Shown: positions 25,672 to 34,609 of the stretch, one piece after another
Numbering within the stretch: position 1 is the first letter of the stretch
Layout of the letters: the number at the start of each line of letters is the position of its first letter
DNA from: Candidatus Kaiserbacteria bacterium
Lineage (GTDB): Bacteria; Patescibacteriota; Minisyncoccia; Phycocordibacterales; UBA2100
DNA length: 35,390 nt
Assembly (NCBI GenBank): GCA_016217975.1
Contig: JACRFH010000065.1
Location: 1 to 35,390 of the forward strand
Reading direction: 5' to 3'
Made by a program: the position numbers and the translations under genes
The notes under the pieces: generated by a model
Seen by the model: the letters and a program-made list of their open reading frames with translations, nothing else
Told to the model about the DNA's origin: nothing
Databases searched by the model: none

Positions 25672-26682
25672 TCACTTTTTCCTGTCTTTTTTCGCCTGCG
25701 CAGCTGCGATAAGCGCGCTATGAACTATGTCTTCGACGCTCGCACCTCTTGAAAGATCGTTGATAGGCTTCGCAAATCCTTGGCCGATTGGACCGATGGC
25801 TTTGGCGCCCGGCACAAGTCGCTCAACCAGCTTGTACGCGATATTGCCAGCATCAAGTGATGGAAAGACGAGTACGTTGGCTTTGCCGTGCCCGATGGCG
25901 CTCTTTTTGCCTACTTTCCGCTGCGAAATCGCTTCTATAAGCGCCGCATCGGCTTGAAGTTCGTCTTCTATTTTGATATCGGGGCGCTTCGCTCTCACAA
26001 TCGCACCCGCTTCGCGTACAAGCGGGACTGAAACGCCGTTGTCTCCGCCTGAACCTTTTGTGCTATATGAAAGGAGCGCGACACGCGGCTCATCGCCTAC
26101 CACAAAAACTCGCGCGTCAGCCGCAGCAATTGCAATATCGGCGAGTTGCTCTGCGGTCGGATGCTTCACAACTCCGCAATCGGCAAATGTCAGCACCTCT
26201 TCTTTTTCTCCACCACGAAACGGCGGCACTACCATATAGAACGAGCTTGATATCGTCTCGACGCCTTCTTGTTTCCCTACCACACGCAGTCCTGCACGAA
26301 TAACTTCAGAAGTTGTCTTTATTTTCCCCGCGACGAGACCATCGGCTTCACCGATCTTGAGAAGATACATGCCATAGACGAGTGGGTCATCCGCGAGCTC
26401 TTTCGCTTCAGTGGGAGACATGTTGCCATTGCCTCCGCTAAGAAGCATATGTTCAAGCGTCTTCGCATGATCAGGATCAATGGTGACCTGCGTCAATCCT
26501 CCGAGAGTCATCGCCGCCGTATCTTCGCCAGGATGACGTACCACCATGATTGGCTTCGCGAGTCTCATCTCTCGTAGATGCTGCGCTGCCGCAATCACTG
26601 CGGGATCTGTTTCAACAAATAGTATCCGCTCTTGACCGCCTTCTGTGGCTCGCGCACGCAAGCTGGAAACAAATTCGCTCAT
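25672..26682 (-). CDS. pta: Phosphate acetyltransferase
   Basis: PTA_PTB family: DPLVYGMYLLKIGEADGLVAGKIKTTSEVIRAGLRVVG, ALLSYSTKGSG, DAALIEAISQRKVGKKSAIGHGKANVLVFPSLDAGNIAYKLVERL; start at MSEFVSSLRAR. Confidence 0.93.
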   Translation of the reverse strand: MSEFVSSLRARATEGGQERILFVETDPAVIAAAQHLREMRLAKPIMVVRHPGEDTAAMTLGGLTQVTIDPDHAKTLEHMLLSGGNGNMSPTEAKELADDPLVYGMYLLKIGEADGLVAGKIKTTSEVIRAGLRVVGKQEGVETISSSFYMVVPPFRGGEKEEVLTFADCGVVKHPTAEQLADIAIAAADARVFVVGDEPRVALLSYSTKGSGGDNGVSVPLVREAGAIVRAKRPDIKIEDELQADAALIEAISQRKVGKKSAIGHGKANVLVFPSLDAGNIAYKLVERLVPGAKAIGPIGQGFAKPINDLSRGASVEDIVHSALIAAAQAKKDRKK

Positions 26683-26738
26683 AAAGCGAATAGTAGCGCA
26701 TGGGTTGCGGCCGAGCAATGTACACTGTATTTCAACGT

Positions 26739-27296
26739 ATGATGCGAAGACTCGTTGCGACGGCCATACTTTTGGCAACCATCGCGTTTGTTGTGATCGG
26801 TGCGAGCGCGCCGCCGGAGAAAGCAGCCGCGCCCGCCGCGGCGGGCGCGGCTCTTCCCGCGCAGACACAACCGGGCGCAACACTGTATCCTGTCGCGAGG
26901 GTAGTCGATGGCGACACAATCGTCGTCTATATGAATGGCAAGAATGTAAAAGTCCGCCTCATCGGCCTCGACACGCCAGAAATCGTCGATCCTCGCAAGC
27001 CTGTACAGTGTTTTGCAAAAGAAGCTTCCGACAAAGCCAAAGAGATGCTTACAGGAAAAAGCGTCCGGCTTGAGCAAGACCCGACACAAGATACGTACGA
27101 TAAATATGGACGGCTTCTCGCGTATGTATTTCTGCCAGACGGCACGAATTTTGAGAAATATATGATCGCAGAAGGTTACGGCCACGAATACGCCTATCGA
27201 ATTCCCCACAAGTACCAAGCCGAATTCGAAGCAGCAGAGAAACAAGCGCTCGAAACAAAGAAAGGCTTGTGGGCCGACGGTGTTTGCGCGCCTTAA
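26739..27296 (+). CDS. Secreted thermonuclease-like (SNase) protein
   Basis: Signal peptide; VARVVDGDTIVVYMNGKNVKVRLIGLDTPEIVDPRKPVQCFAKEAS, YDKYGRLLAYVFLPDGTNFEKYMIAEGYG. Confidence 0.92.
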   Translation: MMRRLVATAILLATIAFVVIGASAPPEKAAAPAAAGAALPAQTQPGATLYPVARVVDGDTIVVYMNGKNVKVRLIGLDTPEIVDPRKPVQCFAKEASDKAKEMLTGKSVRLEQDPTQDTYDKYGRLLAYVFLPDGTNFEKYMIAEGYGHEYAYRIPHKYQAEFEAAEKQALETKKGLWADGVCAP

Positions 27297-27319
27297 AGTC
27301 CCCAGTACCCAACTAATGA

Positions 27320-28822
27320 GTGTTTTTGCACGATATACTTAGGCGGATGTTCATATCCGTCCGGCGAACATTTCTCTGCGCGTTGTGGATGTGTTCGTTC
27401 ATTGTTTTCTTCCTATTACCGATCCTCCATGCGCAGGCTGCTGACAGCTGTTATCCCGCTCCTCCCGCGGGATCGGAGGCATACAACCATCTTATTCAGG
27501 TGGGATTTAAACCGGCAACATCGAACGGCAAGCCTATGTTATGCGGCCCGGATAATCCGGTTCCGAGAGATCCAAATTCTACGGCATGTCCGCCAGGATT
27601 TCACGCGGCGAAAGCTAATGAAGTGCCCGGGGTCGCAGCTGGAAGGTGCACCGACGACAAAGTAGCGCCTGGTGCCAATCTGAACGGTGGATGCGATACC
27701 AATCCTTTCCCCGAACTAGAGAAATACAACAAAGGTGCACAGCTCACTCCACAAGGGGGCGACGCCGGTAGCAAAGAACTCCGCCAGGGCATTAATCCGG
27801 TGCTTGCATGTCGCCTTGTGAAATTCTTCGATTTCGCGCTTAAGGAGAAAAGCTGCAAGTTCACGATTACAAGCGGATACCGAAGCGCGCAACACCAACA
27901 AAGAGCTTGTCAGGCCATATGCGGCAAGGATAGTTGCTCGATACGCAACGGTGATAAAGGTGATTGTGCGCCACCAGGAGCATCATGTCACCAGTACGGT
28001 CTTGCCATAGACACAACTGCACCGTGCCTTTCGTGGGCACAATCGTATCTCGGGATCGGTAGCCCTGCTTCGGGCGCACAAGAATACAAAATATTCTTCC
28101 CTATCGGGAGCGACAAGGTTCATATCCAATGCATCGAAAATAGACAAGGAAGCTGCAGGAACGTGCAGCAAGGCTGCGACGGCACTGGTGGCAACATCAC
28201 TCCTGATATGAATTTCACACCAGGAGCAAATACTGCTGTACAATCTCCAATGTCCCAAATCGGCCAAGCGCTTCGCAATTATCTGAATCCGCAGCCGCAG
28301 CAGCCAGCGCCAGTTGTGCCTTCGACACCCGCTGCTGTATGTATCCAATACACGCCGGTCTCGGTGCCATCAGCTGATCCTTGCACCTACTATGTACCAC
28401 CGAGCGTCGCAAGCAGTACGAATGCAACGAGTACAAATATAAATATCAACAACAGCACGTCGAGTGCGATCTCGGATCTCATCAACGCGATAGCGAATCC
28501 TCCGAGTGCAACGACAACCGCGACCGGCACGCCCATTACTCTGAATACTGATTTGAGAAACGGCGTATCGCTTACTCCCCGTCAGAATACTGTCGTGGAA
28601 AATCCAACCTATACACTCGGGACGAGTAGTTCACAGACCTTCACGTCGCAAGACTTGAGCCAAACCCGACCGCCCCCGAATTACGGGACATACGGAGCAA
28701 ACGCTACGTGGCAAAAGCTTGAGCAACTGAAACAATTACTCCTCAAGGCACTCGCGTATCTCCGACCATTTGGCGGGCCTCTGCGTGTACCGAATTCCAC
28801 GACCGTCTTCAAGGTAGATTAG
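27320..28822 (+). CDS. Secreted peptidase M15-like (D-Ala-D-Ala carboxypeptidase fold) protein with low-complexity tail
   Basis: TITSGYRSAQHQQ, GASCHQYGLAIDTTA, DKVHIQC zinc-site spacing; Ser/Thr/Asn/Pro-rich C-terminus. Confidence 0.7.
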   Translation: MFLHDILRRMFISVRRTFLCALWMCSFIVFFLLPILHAQAADSCYPAPPAGSEAYNHLIQVGFKPATSNGKPMLCGPDNPVPRDPNSTACPPGFHAAKANEVPGVAAGRCTDDKVAPGANLNGGCDTNPFPELEKYNKGAQLTPQGGDAGSKELRQGINPVLACRLVKFFDFALKEKSCKFTITSGYRSAQHQQRACQAICGKDSCSIRNGDKGDCAPPGASCHQYGLAIDTTAPCLSWAQSYLGIGSPASGAQEYKIFFPIGSDKVHIQCIENRQGSCRNVQQGCDGTGGNITPDMNFTPGANTAVQSPMSQIGQALRNYLNPQPQQPAPVVPSTPAAVCIQYTPVSVPSADPCTYYVPPSVASSTNATSTNININNSTSSAISDLINAIANPPSATTTATGTPITLNTDLRNGVSLTPRQNTVVENPTYTLGTSSSQTFTSQDLSQTRPPPNYGTYGANATWQKLEQLKQLLLKALAYLRPFGGPLRVPNSTTVFKVD

Positions 28823-28859
28823 CTCCCACGTTGTGTGCATGGTATAGTGGGATTTACAG

Positions 28860-29462
28860 ATGGGATTCACTAAATACACGACTCAGGCGGAAAAACAAAA
28901 CGTCCGCATGAACGAGAATATACGCGTGCCCGAAGTGCGCGTCTTGGGACCCGAAGGAGAGAATTTCGGCATCCTCGCGCTGCGCGATGCACTCGCAAAA
29001 GCGCGCGAACTCGGATACGACTTGATTGAAGTTTCTCCCAATGCGCAGCCGCCAGTGTGCAAAATTACCGACTACGGAAAATTTAAATATGAGCAAAAGA
29101 AAAAAGACAAGCAAGTAAAATCGCGCGCGCATGTGACCGAGACAAAAGAGGCGCAGGTCAAGATCGGCACATCGGAGAATGACATGCGCATCAAGGCCGA
29201 TAAGATCGGTGCATGGCTGCGTGAGGGCCACCGCGTGAAAATCGACCTCTTTCTCTGGGGTCGTTACAAATACATGGAATTCAACTTCTTGAAAGAGCGC
29301 TTGGAGCGATTCATGGCCTACATCCCCGAGGCCTACAAAATCGCCGACGAGATCAGGAAGAGCCCCAAAGGCCTTTCAATTGCCATCGAGCGTGATGGCT
29401 CAAAGAAACCGCCTCGCCCTGCGCAGACCAAACCCTCGGAAACTCACGAGTCTCTATCGTGA
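28860..29462 (+). CDS. infC: Translation initiation factor IF-3
   Basis: NENIRVPEVRVLGPEGENFGILALRDALAKARELGYDLIEVSPNAQPPVCKITDYGKFKYEQKKK. Confidence 0.96.
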   Translation: MGFTKYTTQAEKQNVRMNENIRVPEVRVLGPEGENFGILALRDALAKARELGYDLIEVSPNAQPPVCKITDYGKFKYEQKKKDKQVKSRAHVTETKEAQVKIGTSENDMRIKADKIGAWLREGHRVKIDLFLWGRYKYMEFNFLKERLERFMAYIPEAYKIADEIRKSPKGLSIAIERDGSKKPPRPAQTKPSETHESLS

Positions 29463-30155
29463 CACCTTAGCTGTAAATCTAACTCCGCCTTGTTTGTTTC
29501 TGACCCCCCATGAATATACCCGTCCGATTTTGTTGCCGTAAACGTCATCATTTCTGTTGCCGCTAAAAGGAGACATCTCCGTGCCGTTAAATGAGGCGCC
29601 TGGGCGCGGAACGAATATCACATATCGAGTTGCAACGCTATTTAGGAATTGCGCCCATAAGACCGCAACCTTGTATTGCTGTTCCTGGTCATACTTCAAT
29701 GCTCGAGACAAATCGTAAAGATTGTCGCCGAGCTTTTCTACCGCCTCTTGCAGAAAAAACTCATCGTTTGATCCAGGTTTGAATTCAGCTTGAGACAACT
29801 TCTCTATATTGCGCATACCAGCTGATATATCTGAAACAGATTTTTGGATGTTCGCGTCCTTTGCTCGCATCTGTTCTGTTCGAGTGAAGAAATCCGCAAT
29901 TGGTTCATAGGACTTTTTATTCGCGGGATCAGCTATCGCCGTGCGGATAAACTGATCCAACGGCGGAGAAATATACAGACCGGTGCTTGATTCGGAAATC
30001 GTTGTAGCCTGCGGCATCTGTTGGCTTCTACGAACAAAAGCAGTGCCCACTTTAGCCTCAAAAGCTGCAACCTGATCTGGCGGCATCTGTTTGAGTAGTT
30101 GGTCTAACTGGTTGAGAAACTGCTCTTCAGGACTCTTGGGTGTTTCTACTGTCAT
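29454..30155 (-). CDS. Hypothetical protein inserted antiparallel in the infC-rpmI-rplT locus
   Basis: 233 aa; no family recognised; stop overlaps the infC 3' end by 9 nt. Confidence 0.65.
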   Translation of the reverse strand: MTVETPKSPEEQFLNQLDQLLKQMPPDQVAAFEAKVGTAFVRRSQQMPQATTISESSTGLYISPPLDQFIRTAIADPANKKSYEPIADFFTRTEQMRAKDANIQKSVSDISAGMRNIEKLSQAEFKPGSNDEFFLQEAVEKLGDNLYDLSRALKYDQEQQYKVAVLWAQFLNSVATRYVIFVPRPGASFNGTEMSPFSGNRNDDVYGNKIGRVYSWGVRNKQGGVRFTAKVSR

Positions 30156-30227
30156 GGCGATATCGTATCACGGGAGTCATTGAGAACAGCTTGCGCTCGG
30201 GATAAGTATCTTGCACACTATATACAT

Positions 30228-30395
30228 ATGAAGGCTAAAAACACGACCAAAACACATAAGCGGATCAGGGATATCGACGACATCACTAGGCTGGCTGCGT
30301 ATTCCAAGACCTTCGATTTCCTTGCCGATGAAGCTGAATTATATTCGAACAAAGATCTGAAGCGCCGATATACGTATGGACGGAAGCTGGCGTAA
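30228..30395 (+). CDS. Small hypothetical protein (55 aa)
   Basis: MKAKNTTKTHKRIRDIDDITRLAAYSKTFDFLADEAELYSNKDLKRRYTYGRKLA. Confidence 0.45.
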   Translation: MKAKNTTKTHKRIRDIDDITRLAAYSKTFDFLADEAELYSNKDLKRRYTYGRKLA

Positions 30396-30452
30396 TGTAG
30401 AGAGTTGATGTATAGTGCCCTCGGCCCGAAAAGGGCCGTTTAGCTTGAAAAT

Positions 30453-30635
30453 ATGAAGACCAACAAATCCTACACGAAGCGCCTGCGCGTCACCAAAAAC
30501 GGGAAAATCGTTGCCCGTACCCCTGGCCACAACCACTTCAACGCCAAGGAATCGGGCTCGGGTCGCATGCGCCGCCGACGCTCGTGGATCGTGAAGATGT
30601 CGGCAAGCGATCGTAGCCGTTTTCTTCCTAACTAA
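30453..30635 (+). CDS. rpmI: Ribosomal protein bL35
   Basis: MKTNKSYTKRLRVTKNGKIVARTPGHNHFNAKESGSGRMRRRRSWIVKMS; adjacent to rplT. Confidence 0.93.
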   Translation: MKTNKSYTKRLRVTKNGKIVARTPGHNHFNAKESGSGRMRRRRSWIVKMSASDRSRFLPN

Positions 30636-30638
30636 CAT

Positions 30639-30986
30639 ATGGCAAGAGTTAAGCGTGGAACTTTAAAAAATAAGCGCCGCAAGAATATCCTTGCGCAGAC
30701 AAAGGGCTATCGCTTTGATCGCTCGACTAAGGAGCGCGTCGCGCACGAAGCGATCCGGCACGCAGGAGCGCACGCCTACCGTCATCGCAAACAGAAGAAG
30801 CGCGAGTTCCGCAATCTCTGGACGCTGCGCATCAATGCAGGTGCCCGTGAGCAAGGCATGTCGTACTCGAAATTGATCGGCACCATGAAGAAAGCCAAGG
30901 TAGTGCTCGATCGCAAAGTACTCTCCGAGCTCGCAATGAATCACCCTGAAGTCTTCGCTCGTGTGCTCGCAAACCTCTCAAAGTAA
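30639..30986 (+). CDS. rplT: Ribosomal protein bL20
   Basis: MARVKRGTLKNKRRKNILAQTKGYR...RDLW-like FRNLWTLRINAGAREQGMSYSKLI. Confidence 0.97.
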   Translation: MARVKRGTLKNKRRKNILAQTKGYRFDRSTKERVAHEAIRHAGAHAYRHRKQKKREFRNLWTLRINAGAREQGMSYSKLIGTMKKAKVVLDRKVLSELAMNHPEVFARVLANLSK

Positions 30987-31000
30987 GATACAATCTCCAT

Positions 31001-31237
31001 ATGGAAGCGCCTGATCCGGAACGACAAAAATTCGACCGGGTCTTGAAGAAGACGCAAGATCTGCTCGAAAAGAACGGGTGGCAAATGAAAAAAGATGACG
31101 CCGTAAGAACGCTTACTCGAGAGCTCAACATGGACGAAGACGATGTTCGCGAAACGCTTGATAAAGTTGTCGCTGATCCACACAACAACGTCAAGAAAGG
31201 TACAGGCGCCCACGAATTCATCTACTATCAAAAGTGA
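31001..31237 (+). CDS. Small acidic/basic hypothetical protein
   Basis: 78 aa, closely follows rplT in the same direction. Confidence 0.55.
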   Translation: MEAPDPERQKFDRVLKKTQDLLEKNGWQMKKDDAVRTLTRELNMDEDDVRETLDKVVADPHNNVKKGTGAHEFIYYQK

Positions 31238-31332
31238 ATCTTGCTGGACTACTGCTGCTTGCTTCGCGGATGCAATTTGGCTATAACAAATAGAGCAGCG
31301 CTGTTGCTGCAATCCAGAAAGGCAGGTGAATC

Positions 31333-31530
31333 ATGTCCCGCGACGATATCCGCACGGACATCCGTAACGCCTTACGGCACAATCCTGGTCTTGGACAGTA
31401 CTACCTGGTCTCGCAGATATCGCGGCACCGCGATATCTGCTGTCTTTCGATCAACGAGGTGCTGGACGAGATGTTCAGGAAGGGCGAGATCGTCCGCCAG
31501 GGCGAACTCGTGATCCTTGAAGAGAGCTAA
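31333..31530 (+). CDS. Small wHTH-like hypothetical protein
   Basis: MSRDDIRTDIRNALRHNPGLGQYYLVSQISRHRDICCLSINEVLDEMFRKGEIVRQGELVILEES; purine-rich AGGCAGG upstream. Confidence 0.55.
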   Translation: MSRDDIRTDIRNALRHNPGLGQYYLVSQISRHRDICCLSINEVLDEMFRKGEIVRQGELVILEES

Positions 31531-31548
31531 GGCTCTCGCCCTTCTGGA

Positions 31549-31583
31549 AACGCCCGGACACGCTTACGTGCCCGGGCGTTTCA
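31549..31583 (+). terminator. Strong hairpin terminator-like
   Basis: AAACGCCCGG-ACACGCTTACGTGC-CCGGGCGTTT. Confidence 0.65.
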
Positions 31584-32267
31584 TCAAAGGATCACACTGT
31601 CTTTCCTTCCCGTCCCGCCCCAGCCATCTTGGTTGTTGTAGACCAAATTACGCTCCGCTTTGTCTTTCTGTACAAACTCGATAAGCCGTGCAACGAGCGC
31701 CTTGGGATCGGGATCGAAAAATATCCGGTCGCTCGCACGATGCGCATTATCGATGATGCTCCGCAATATATTGTCGGTCTGCCAACCCCCTTCGAGAATA
31801 CCGATGGGGCGTCTGTCTTCAAATGCAACGGAAAACTCATTGAAGGTGCCAATCCTGCCGGGCCCAATAATCATCGCGTCTGATGATCGGACAAATAGAA
31901 GATCTCGCCCAGAGTAGCCAAATCCAGTGTAGACCACCACATCCATGTAGTCGAGCGGCAATTTGTATGTCTCCACATGCTCGCGCTCGGTCGCGGCCGG
32001 TGAAAAGCCGATTGAGAATCCGCATTCGTCCTTGGCACCCATTGCCGCATACATCGGAAATCCCGTCGTCGCCCCCGTTGTGATGATCGCACCCTGCAGA
32101 GCGATCTCTCGCCCTATTTCCTTTGCTTTTTCATATGCATCAAGGCCAGAATTTCCGGTTTCTGCCGCACCCGAGACACCGATCTTCACCACTCCGTAGC
32201 CATCGGGCAATCTGCAAAAATTCCGCGGCACTGCGACATGATTGGGATGCATGATTCTTTTGGCCAT
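31584..32267 (-). CDS. SLOG/LOG-family (lysine decarboxylase-like) protein
   Basis: KIGVSGAAETG, GAIITTGATTGFPMYAAMGAK, IIGPGRIGTFNEFSVAFEDRRPIGIL. Confidence 0.78.
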   Translation of the reverse strand: MAKRIMHPNHVAVPRNFCRLPDGYGVVKIGVSGAAETGNSGLDAYEKAKEIGREIALQGAIITTGATTGFPMYAAMGAKDECGFSIGFSPAATEREHVETYKLPLDYMDVVVYTGFGYSGRDLLFVRSSDAMIIGPGRIGTFNEFSVAFEDRRPIGILEGGWQTDNILRSIIDNAHRASDRIFFDPDPKALVARLIEFVQKDKAERNLVYNNQDGWGGTGRKDSVIL

Positions 32268-32287
32268 GGGAAAAGTATATCATCTGA

Positions 32288-33676
32288 TTAGAAATCTATT
32301 TCGATCGACTCACCTGCATGTGGCGTGACAGCCTCAACACCGAGAAAATCACGGACGCGCTGTGCGAGGAACATCGAGGCTCTCGGCTCGCCCATGACGA
32401 CAAACACCTTTTTCAAACTCTCGCCTGCGCTTTCGACAAACGAAAGCAATTCATCCCTATCTTTGTGGCCCGAATAGCCGGTAAGGGAACCGATGCTCGC
32501 GCGCACCGGCACGTGCTCGCCGTCGATAACGACATTCTTGCCGCCCTCTTGAATACGACGACCAAGTGAGCCGGGAGCTTGATAGCCAGTGAATAGAATC
32601 GAAGCTTTTGGGTCGGGCAGGTGTTTCTTTTCGTGCGCGCGGATGCGCCCACCCGACGACATGCCCGCGCCTGCGATTATGACTTTGGGATCTGGGCGCT
32701 CGTGGATGGCATGCGAGTGGCCGGTCGTTATCACTTCGACGAGTCCGGGAAAAGAGAAAATATCTCCCTTCAATGCTTGCGCGCGCGCAGTCGGATTCAA
32801 GAGATTCGGATATCGTCTGAATACTTCGGTGATCCGCTCCGCCAGAGGCGCATCGAGATACACCGGGATCTGTTGCAACTTCCCTTCGCGGAGCATCGTA
32901 TCGATCTCATAGAGGAGAATCTGCGTGCGCTCGATCGAGAAGGATGGAATAAGAAGAGCCCCGTGACGCGACCGCGCATTATCGATCGCACGACGTAAGA
33001 TTTCTTGCCGTTCTTCCCTTCCTTCGTGTACACGGTCGCCATAGACACTCTCTATGACAAGATAGCCCGCACCTTCCGGGCTTTCAGTGTCCTTCAAAAG
33101 CGGCTCGGGCGAATTGCCCAAGTCCCCTGTAAAAATGATGGACTTACGATCTCCATCACGTATGTAGGACACCGGGTGTCCTACATTTCGACATATCCGG
33201 ATCATTGATGAGCCGAGAATGTGCCCTGCGTCGAGAAAATCCACCGAGATATCATTGATGTTGAAGGATTCGTGATATTCGTGCGTTTGCCATCGCGAGA
33301 GAGTAGCGTCAACATCTTTTTTCTCATACAACACGTCGCACCCATTCTGCCTTGCGTCGTCGCCCATGACTTTCAGCGCGTCGTCAAACATCAAGGCCGA
33401 GATGTCCTTGGTCGCAGGTGTTGAGAAGACAGTGCCGCGGAATCCTTCGCGCAACAATTTCGGCACGCGGCCGATATGATCTTGGTGCGCGTGCGTGATA
33501 AGAAGTGCGTCGATCGCTTTCACGTCATAGGAAAATGGTGCGTGATTGGCTGGATCGCAAATATTTTCTCGCTCGTGCGTACCGCAATCGATGAGAAGCT
33601 TCGCGCCACTCGTGTCGAACATAAAATTCGCCCCTGTCACGCTTCCCGCCCCCCCGTAAAATGTTATTTTAGCCAT
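32288..33676 (-). CDS. Beta-CASP metallo-beta-lactamase RNA-processing nuclease
   Basis: LLITHAHQDHIGRVPKL, FLDAGHILGSSMI, FTGDLGN, ESVYGDRVHEGREER, AGAGMSSGGRIRAHEKKHLPDPKASILFTGYQAPGSLGRRI, SGHKDRDELLSFV. Confidence 0.95.
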   Translation of the reverse strand: MAKITFYGGAGSVTGANFMFDTSGAKLLIDCGTHERENICDPANHAPFSYDVKAIDALLITHAHQDHIGRVPKLLREGFRGTVFSTPATKDISALMFDDALKVMGDDARQNGCDVLYEKKDVDATLSRWQTHEYHESFNINDISVDFLDAGHILGSSMIRICRNVGHPVSYIRDGDRKSIIFTGDLGNSPEPLLKDTESPEGAGYLVIESVYGDRVHEGREERQEILRRAIDNARSRHGALLIPSFSIERTQILLYEIDTMLREGKLQQIPVYLDAPLAERITEVFRRYPNLLNPTARAQALKGDIFSFPGLVEVITTGHSHAIHERPDPKVIIAGAGMSSGGRIRAHEKKHLPDPKASILFTGYQAPGSLGRRIQEGGKNVVIDGEHVPVRASIGSLTGYSGHKDRDELLSFVESAGESLKKVFVVMGEPRASMFLAQRVRDFLGVEAVTPHAGESIEIDF

Positions 33677-34041
33677 GGACGTTCGTACTTTGCGATAGTA
33701 CCTGCAGTAACGCCTCCAATGACATCGAAAACGAGATCTTTAATGGTGTCGGCCCAATATCCCATGAATGGACCGACAGAGCCGCCGACGCCATTTGTGT
33801 ATTCAAATATCTCCCACAGAATCCCGACACCAAAAGCAAACAGTGCGCATTCCAAGACCGACAATCGTCTTTTCCAGTTGAAGAAAAACCACGCGCCCAA
33901 AAATCCTGCCCATAGCCCGCCGAGAAAGTGCGCTGGGATATCCCACCACCAAATCGAGAGATAGAGTCCCAGCTGCGGCCCCAGATAGAGACCAACGAGC
34001 CAGGCAAGTAGTGCGGTAATGATCTGCGCCCAGAAAAGCAT
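33664..34041 (-). CDS. DUF2238-like integral membrane protein
   Basis: LSIWWWDIPAHFLGGLWAG...FAFGVGILWEIFEYTNG...YWADTIKDLVFDVIGGVTAG. Confidence 0.7.
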   Translation of the reverse strand: MLFWAQIITALLAWLVGLYLGPQLGLYLSIWWWDIPAHFLGGLWAGFLGAWFFFNWKRRLSVLECALFAFGVGILWEIFEYTNGVGGSVGPFMGYWADTIKDLVFDVIGGVTAGTIAKYERPWLK

Positions 34042-34069
34042 CGAAGCATTCTAGCATCATTGAGGCGCC

Positions 34070-34220
34070 AAAAATCCCACGGTTGAGGTGGGACACTTGG
34101 TCGCGGCGGTACGGTGAGCCTGGTATTGGAGCCAGGTGGGTGTCTTCAGCATCTACCCCACGGGGCAGAGCGATTCAGACTCCCGATATCGCACCAGCAG
34201 GTTTTCGTACCTACCGCTGT
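34070..34220 (-). ncRNA. Candidate freestanding structured small RNA
   Basis: Minus strand: -10-like TATAGT (34225..34230) with CTTGCA at 16-nt spacing; terminal pairing GCGG-TA-GGTACG/CGTACC-G-CCGC; hairpins GCGAT..ATCGC and TCTGCCCCGTGGGGTAGA; terminator CCCAC-CTCAACC-GTGGG-ATTTTT; no ORF. Confidence 0.6.
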
Positions 34221-34258
34221 CCCTACTATACCACCATTCTGGATGATGCAAGTGTGAA

Positions 34259-34609
34259 TTACGCGTTCTTGATTACGTTGTCAATGAAATTAGGATCCAT
34301 CTTCTCCCCGCCGAGTACAAACAGAGGCTTGCTTGGGTCATGTTCATGATGATGAAGCGTTGTGTGCACTTTATCGCCCTTGATCTCAAAGACTGCGTGC
34401 GGCGACTCTCCGCCAGGATGAAATGACGTCTGATACGCCTTGTTGTCGCGCACCGTGTACTGTGCCTTCAGCCCTTCTTCCCTATTTGCCTGCACATCTG
34501 GATGGTATTCCGACTTGAAAATATTGCCGCCTTTCATCACAAACTGTGGCTTGGCGGTATGCACACCGCCGGGATTACCATATCGTGCATTATGAAGATA
34601 TTGCATCAC
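34259..34609 (-). CDS. Hypothetical protein
   Basis: 116 aa; overlaps the ndk stop by 4 nt (translational coupling). Confidence 0.6.
   Translation of the reverse strand: MMQYLHNARYGNPGGVHTAKPQFVMKGGNIFKSEYHPDVQANREEGLKAQYTVRDNKAYQTSFHPGGESPHAVFEIKGDKVHTTLHHHEHDPSKPLFVLGGEKMDPNFIDNVIKNA

Noticed and set aside
26683-26919. N-terminal extension of the pta ORF.
   Set aside because: Runs antisense through the SNase gene; family-like sequence begins at MSEFVSS.
32836-32852. TCCGCCAGAGGCG, a 13-nt match to half of the 30-bp cassette in the beta-CASP gene.
   Set aside because: It encodes the normal DAPLAE stretch of the family and lacks the rest of the cassette; likely coincidence.
34070-34220. 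SRP 4.5S RNA, RNase P RNA or tRNA identity for the 34 kb RNA.
   Set aside because: No GGAAGG..AGCAGCC SRP loop, no RNase P core motifs, no T-arm consensus on either strand.
33664-34220. yjdF riboswitch upstream of a YjdF-type membrane protein.
   Set aside because: The yjdF riboswitch controls a different protein family (DUF2992) and the sequence lacks a recognisable match; the name similarity is misleading.
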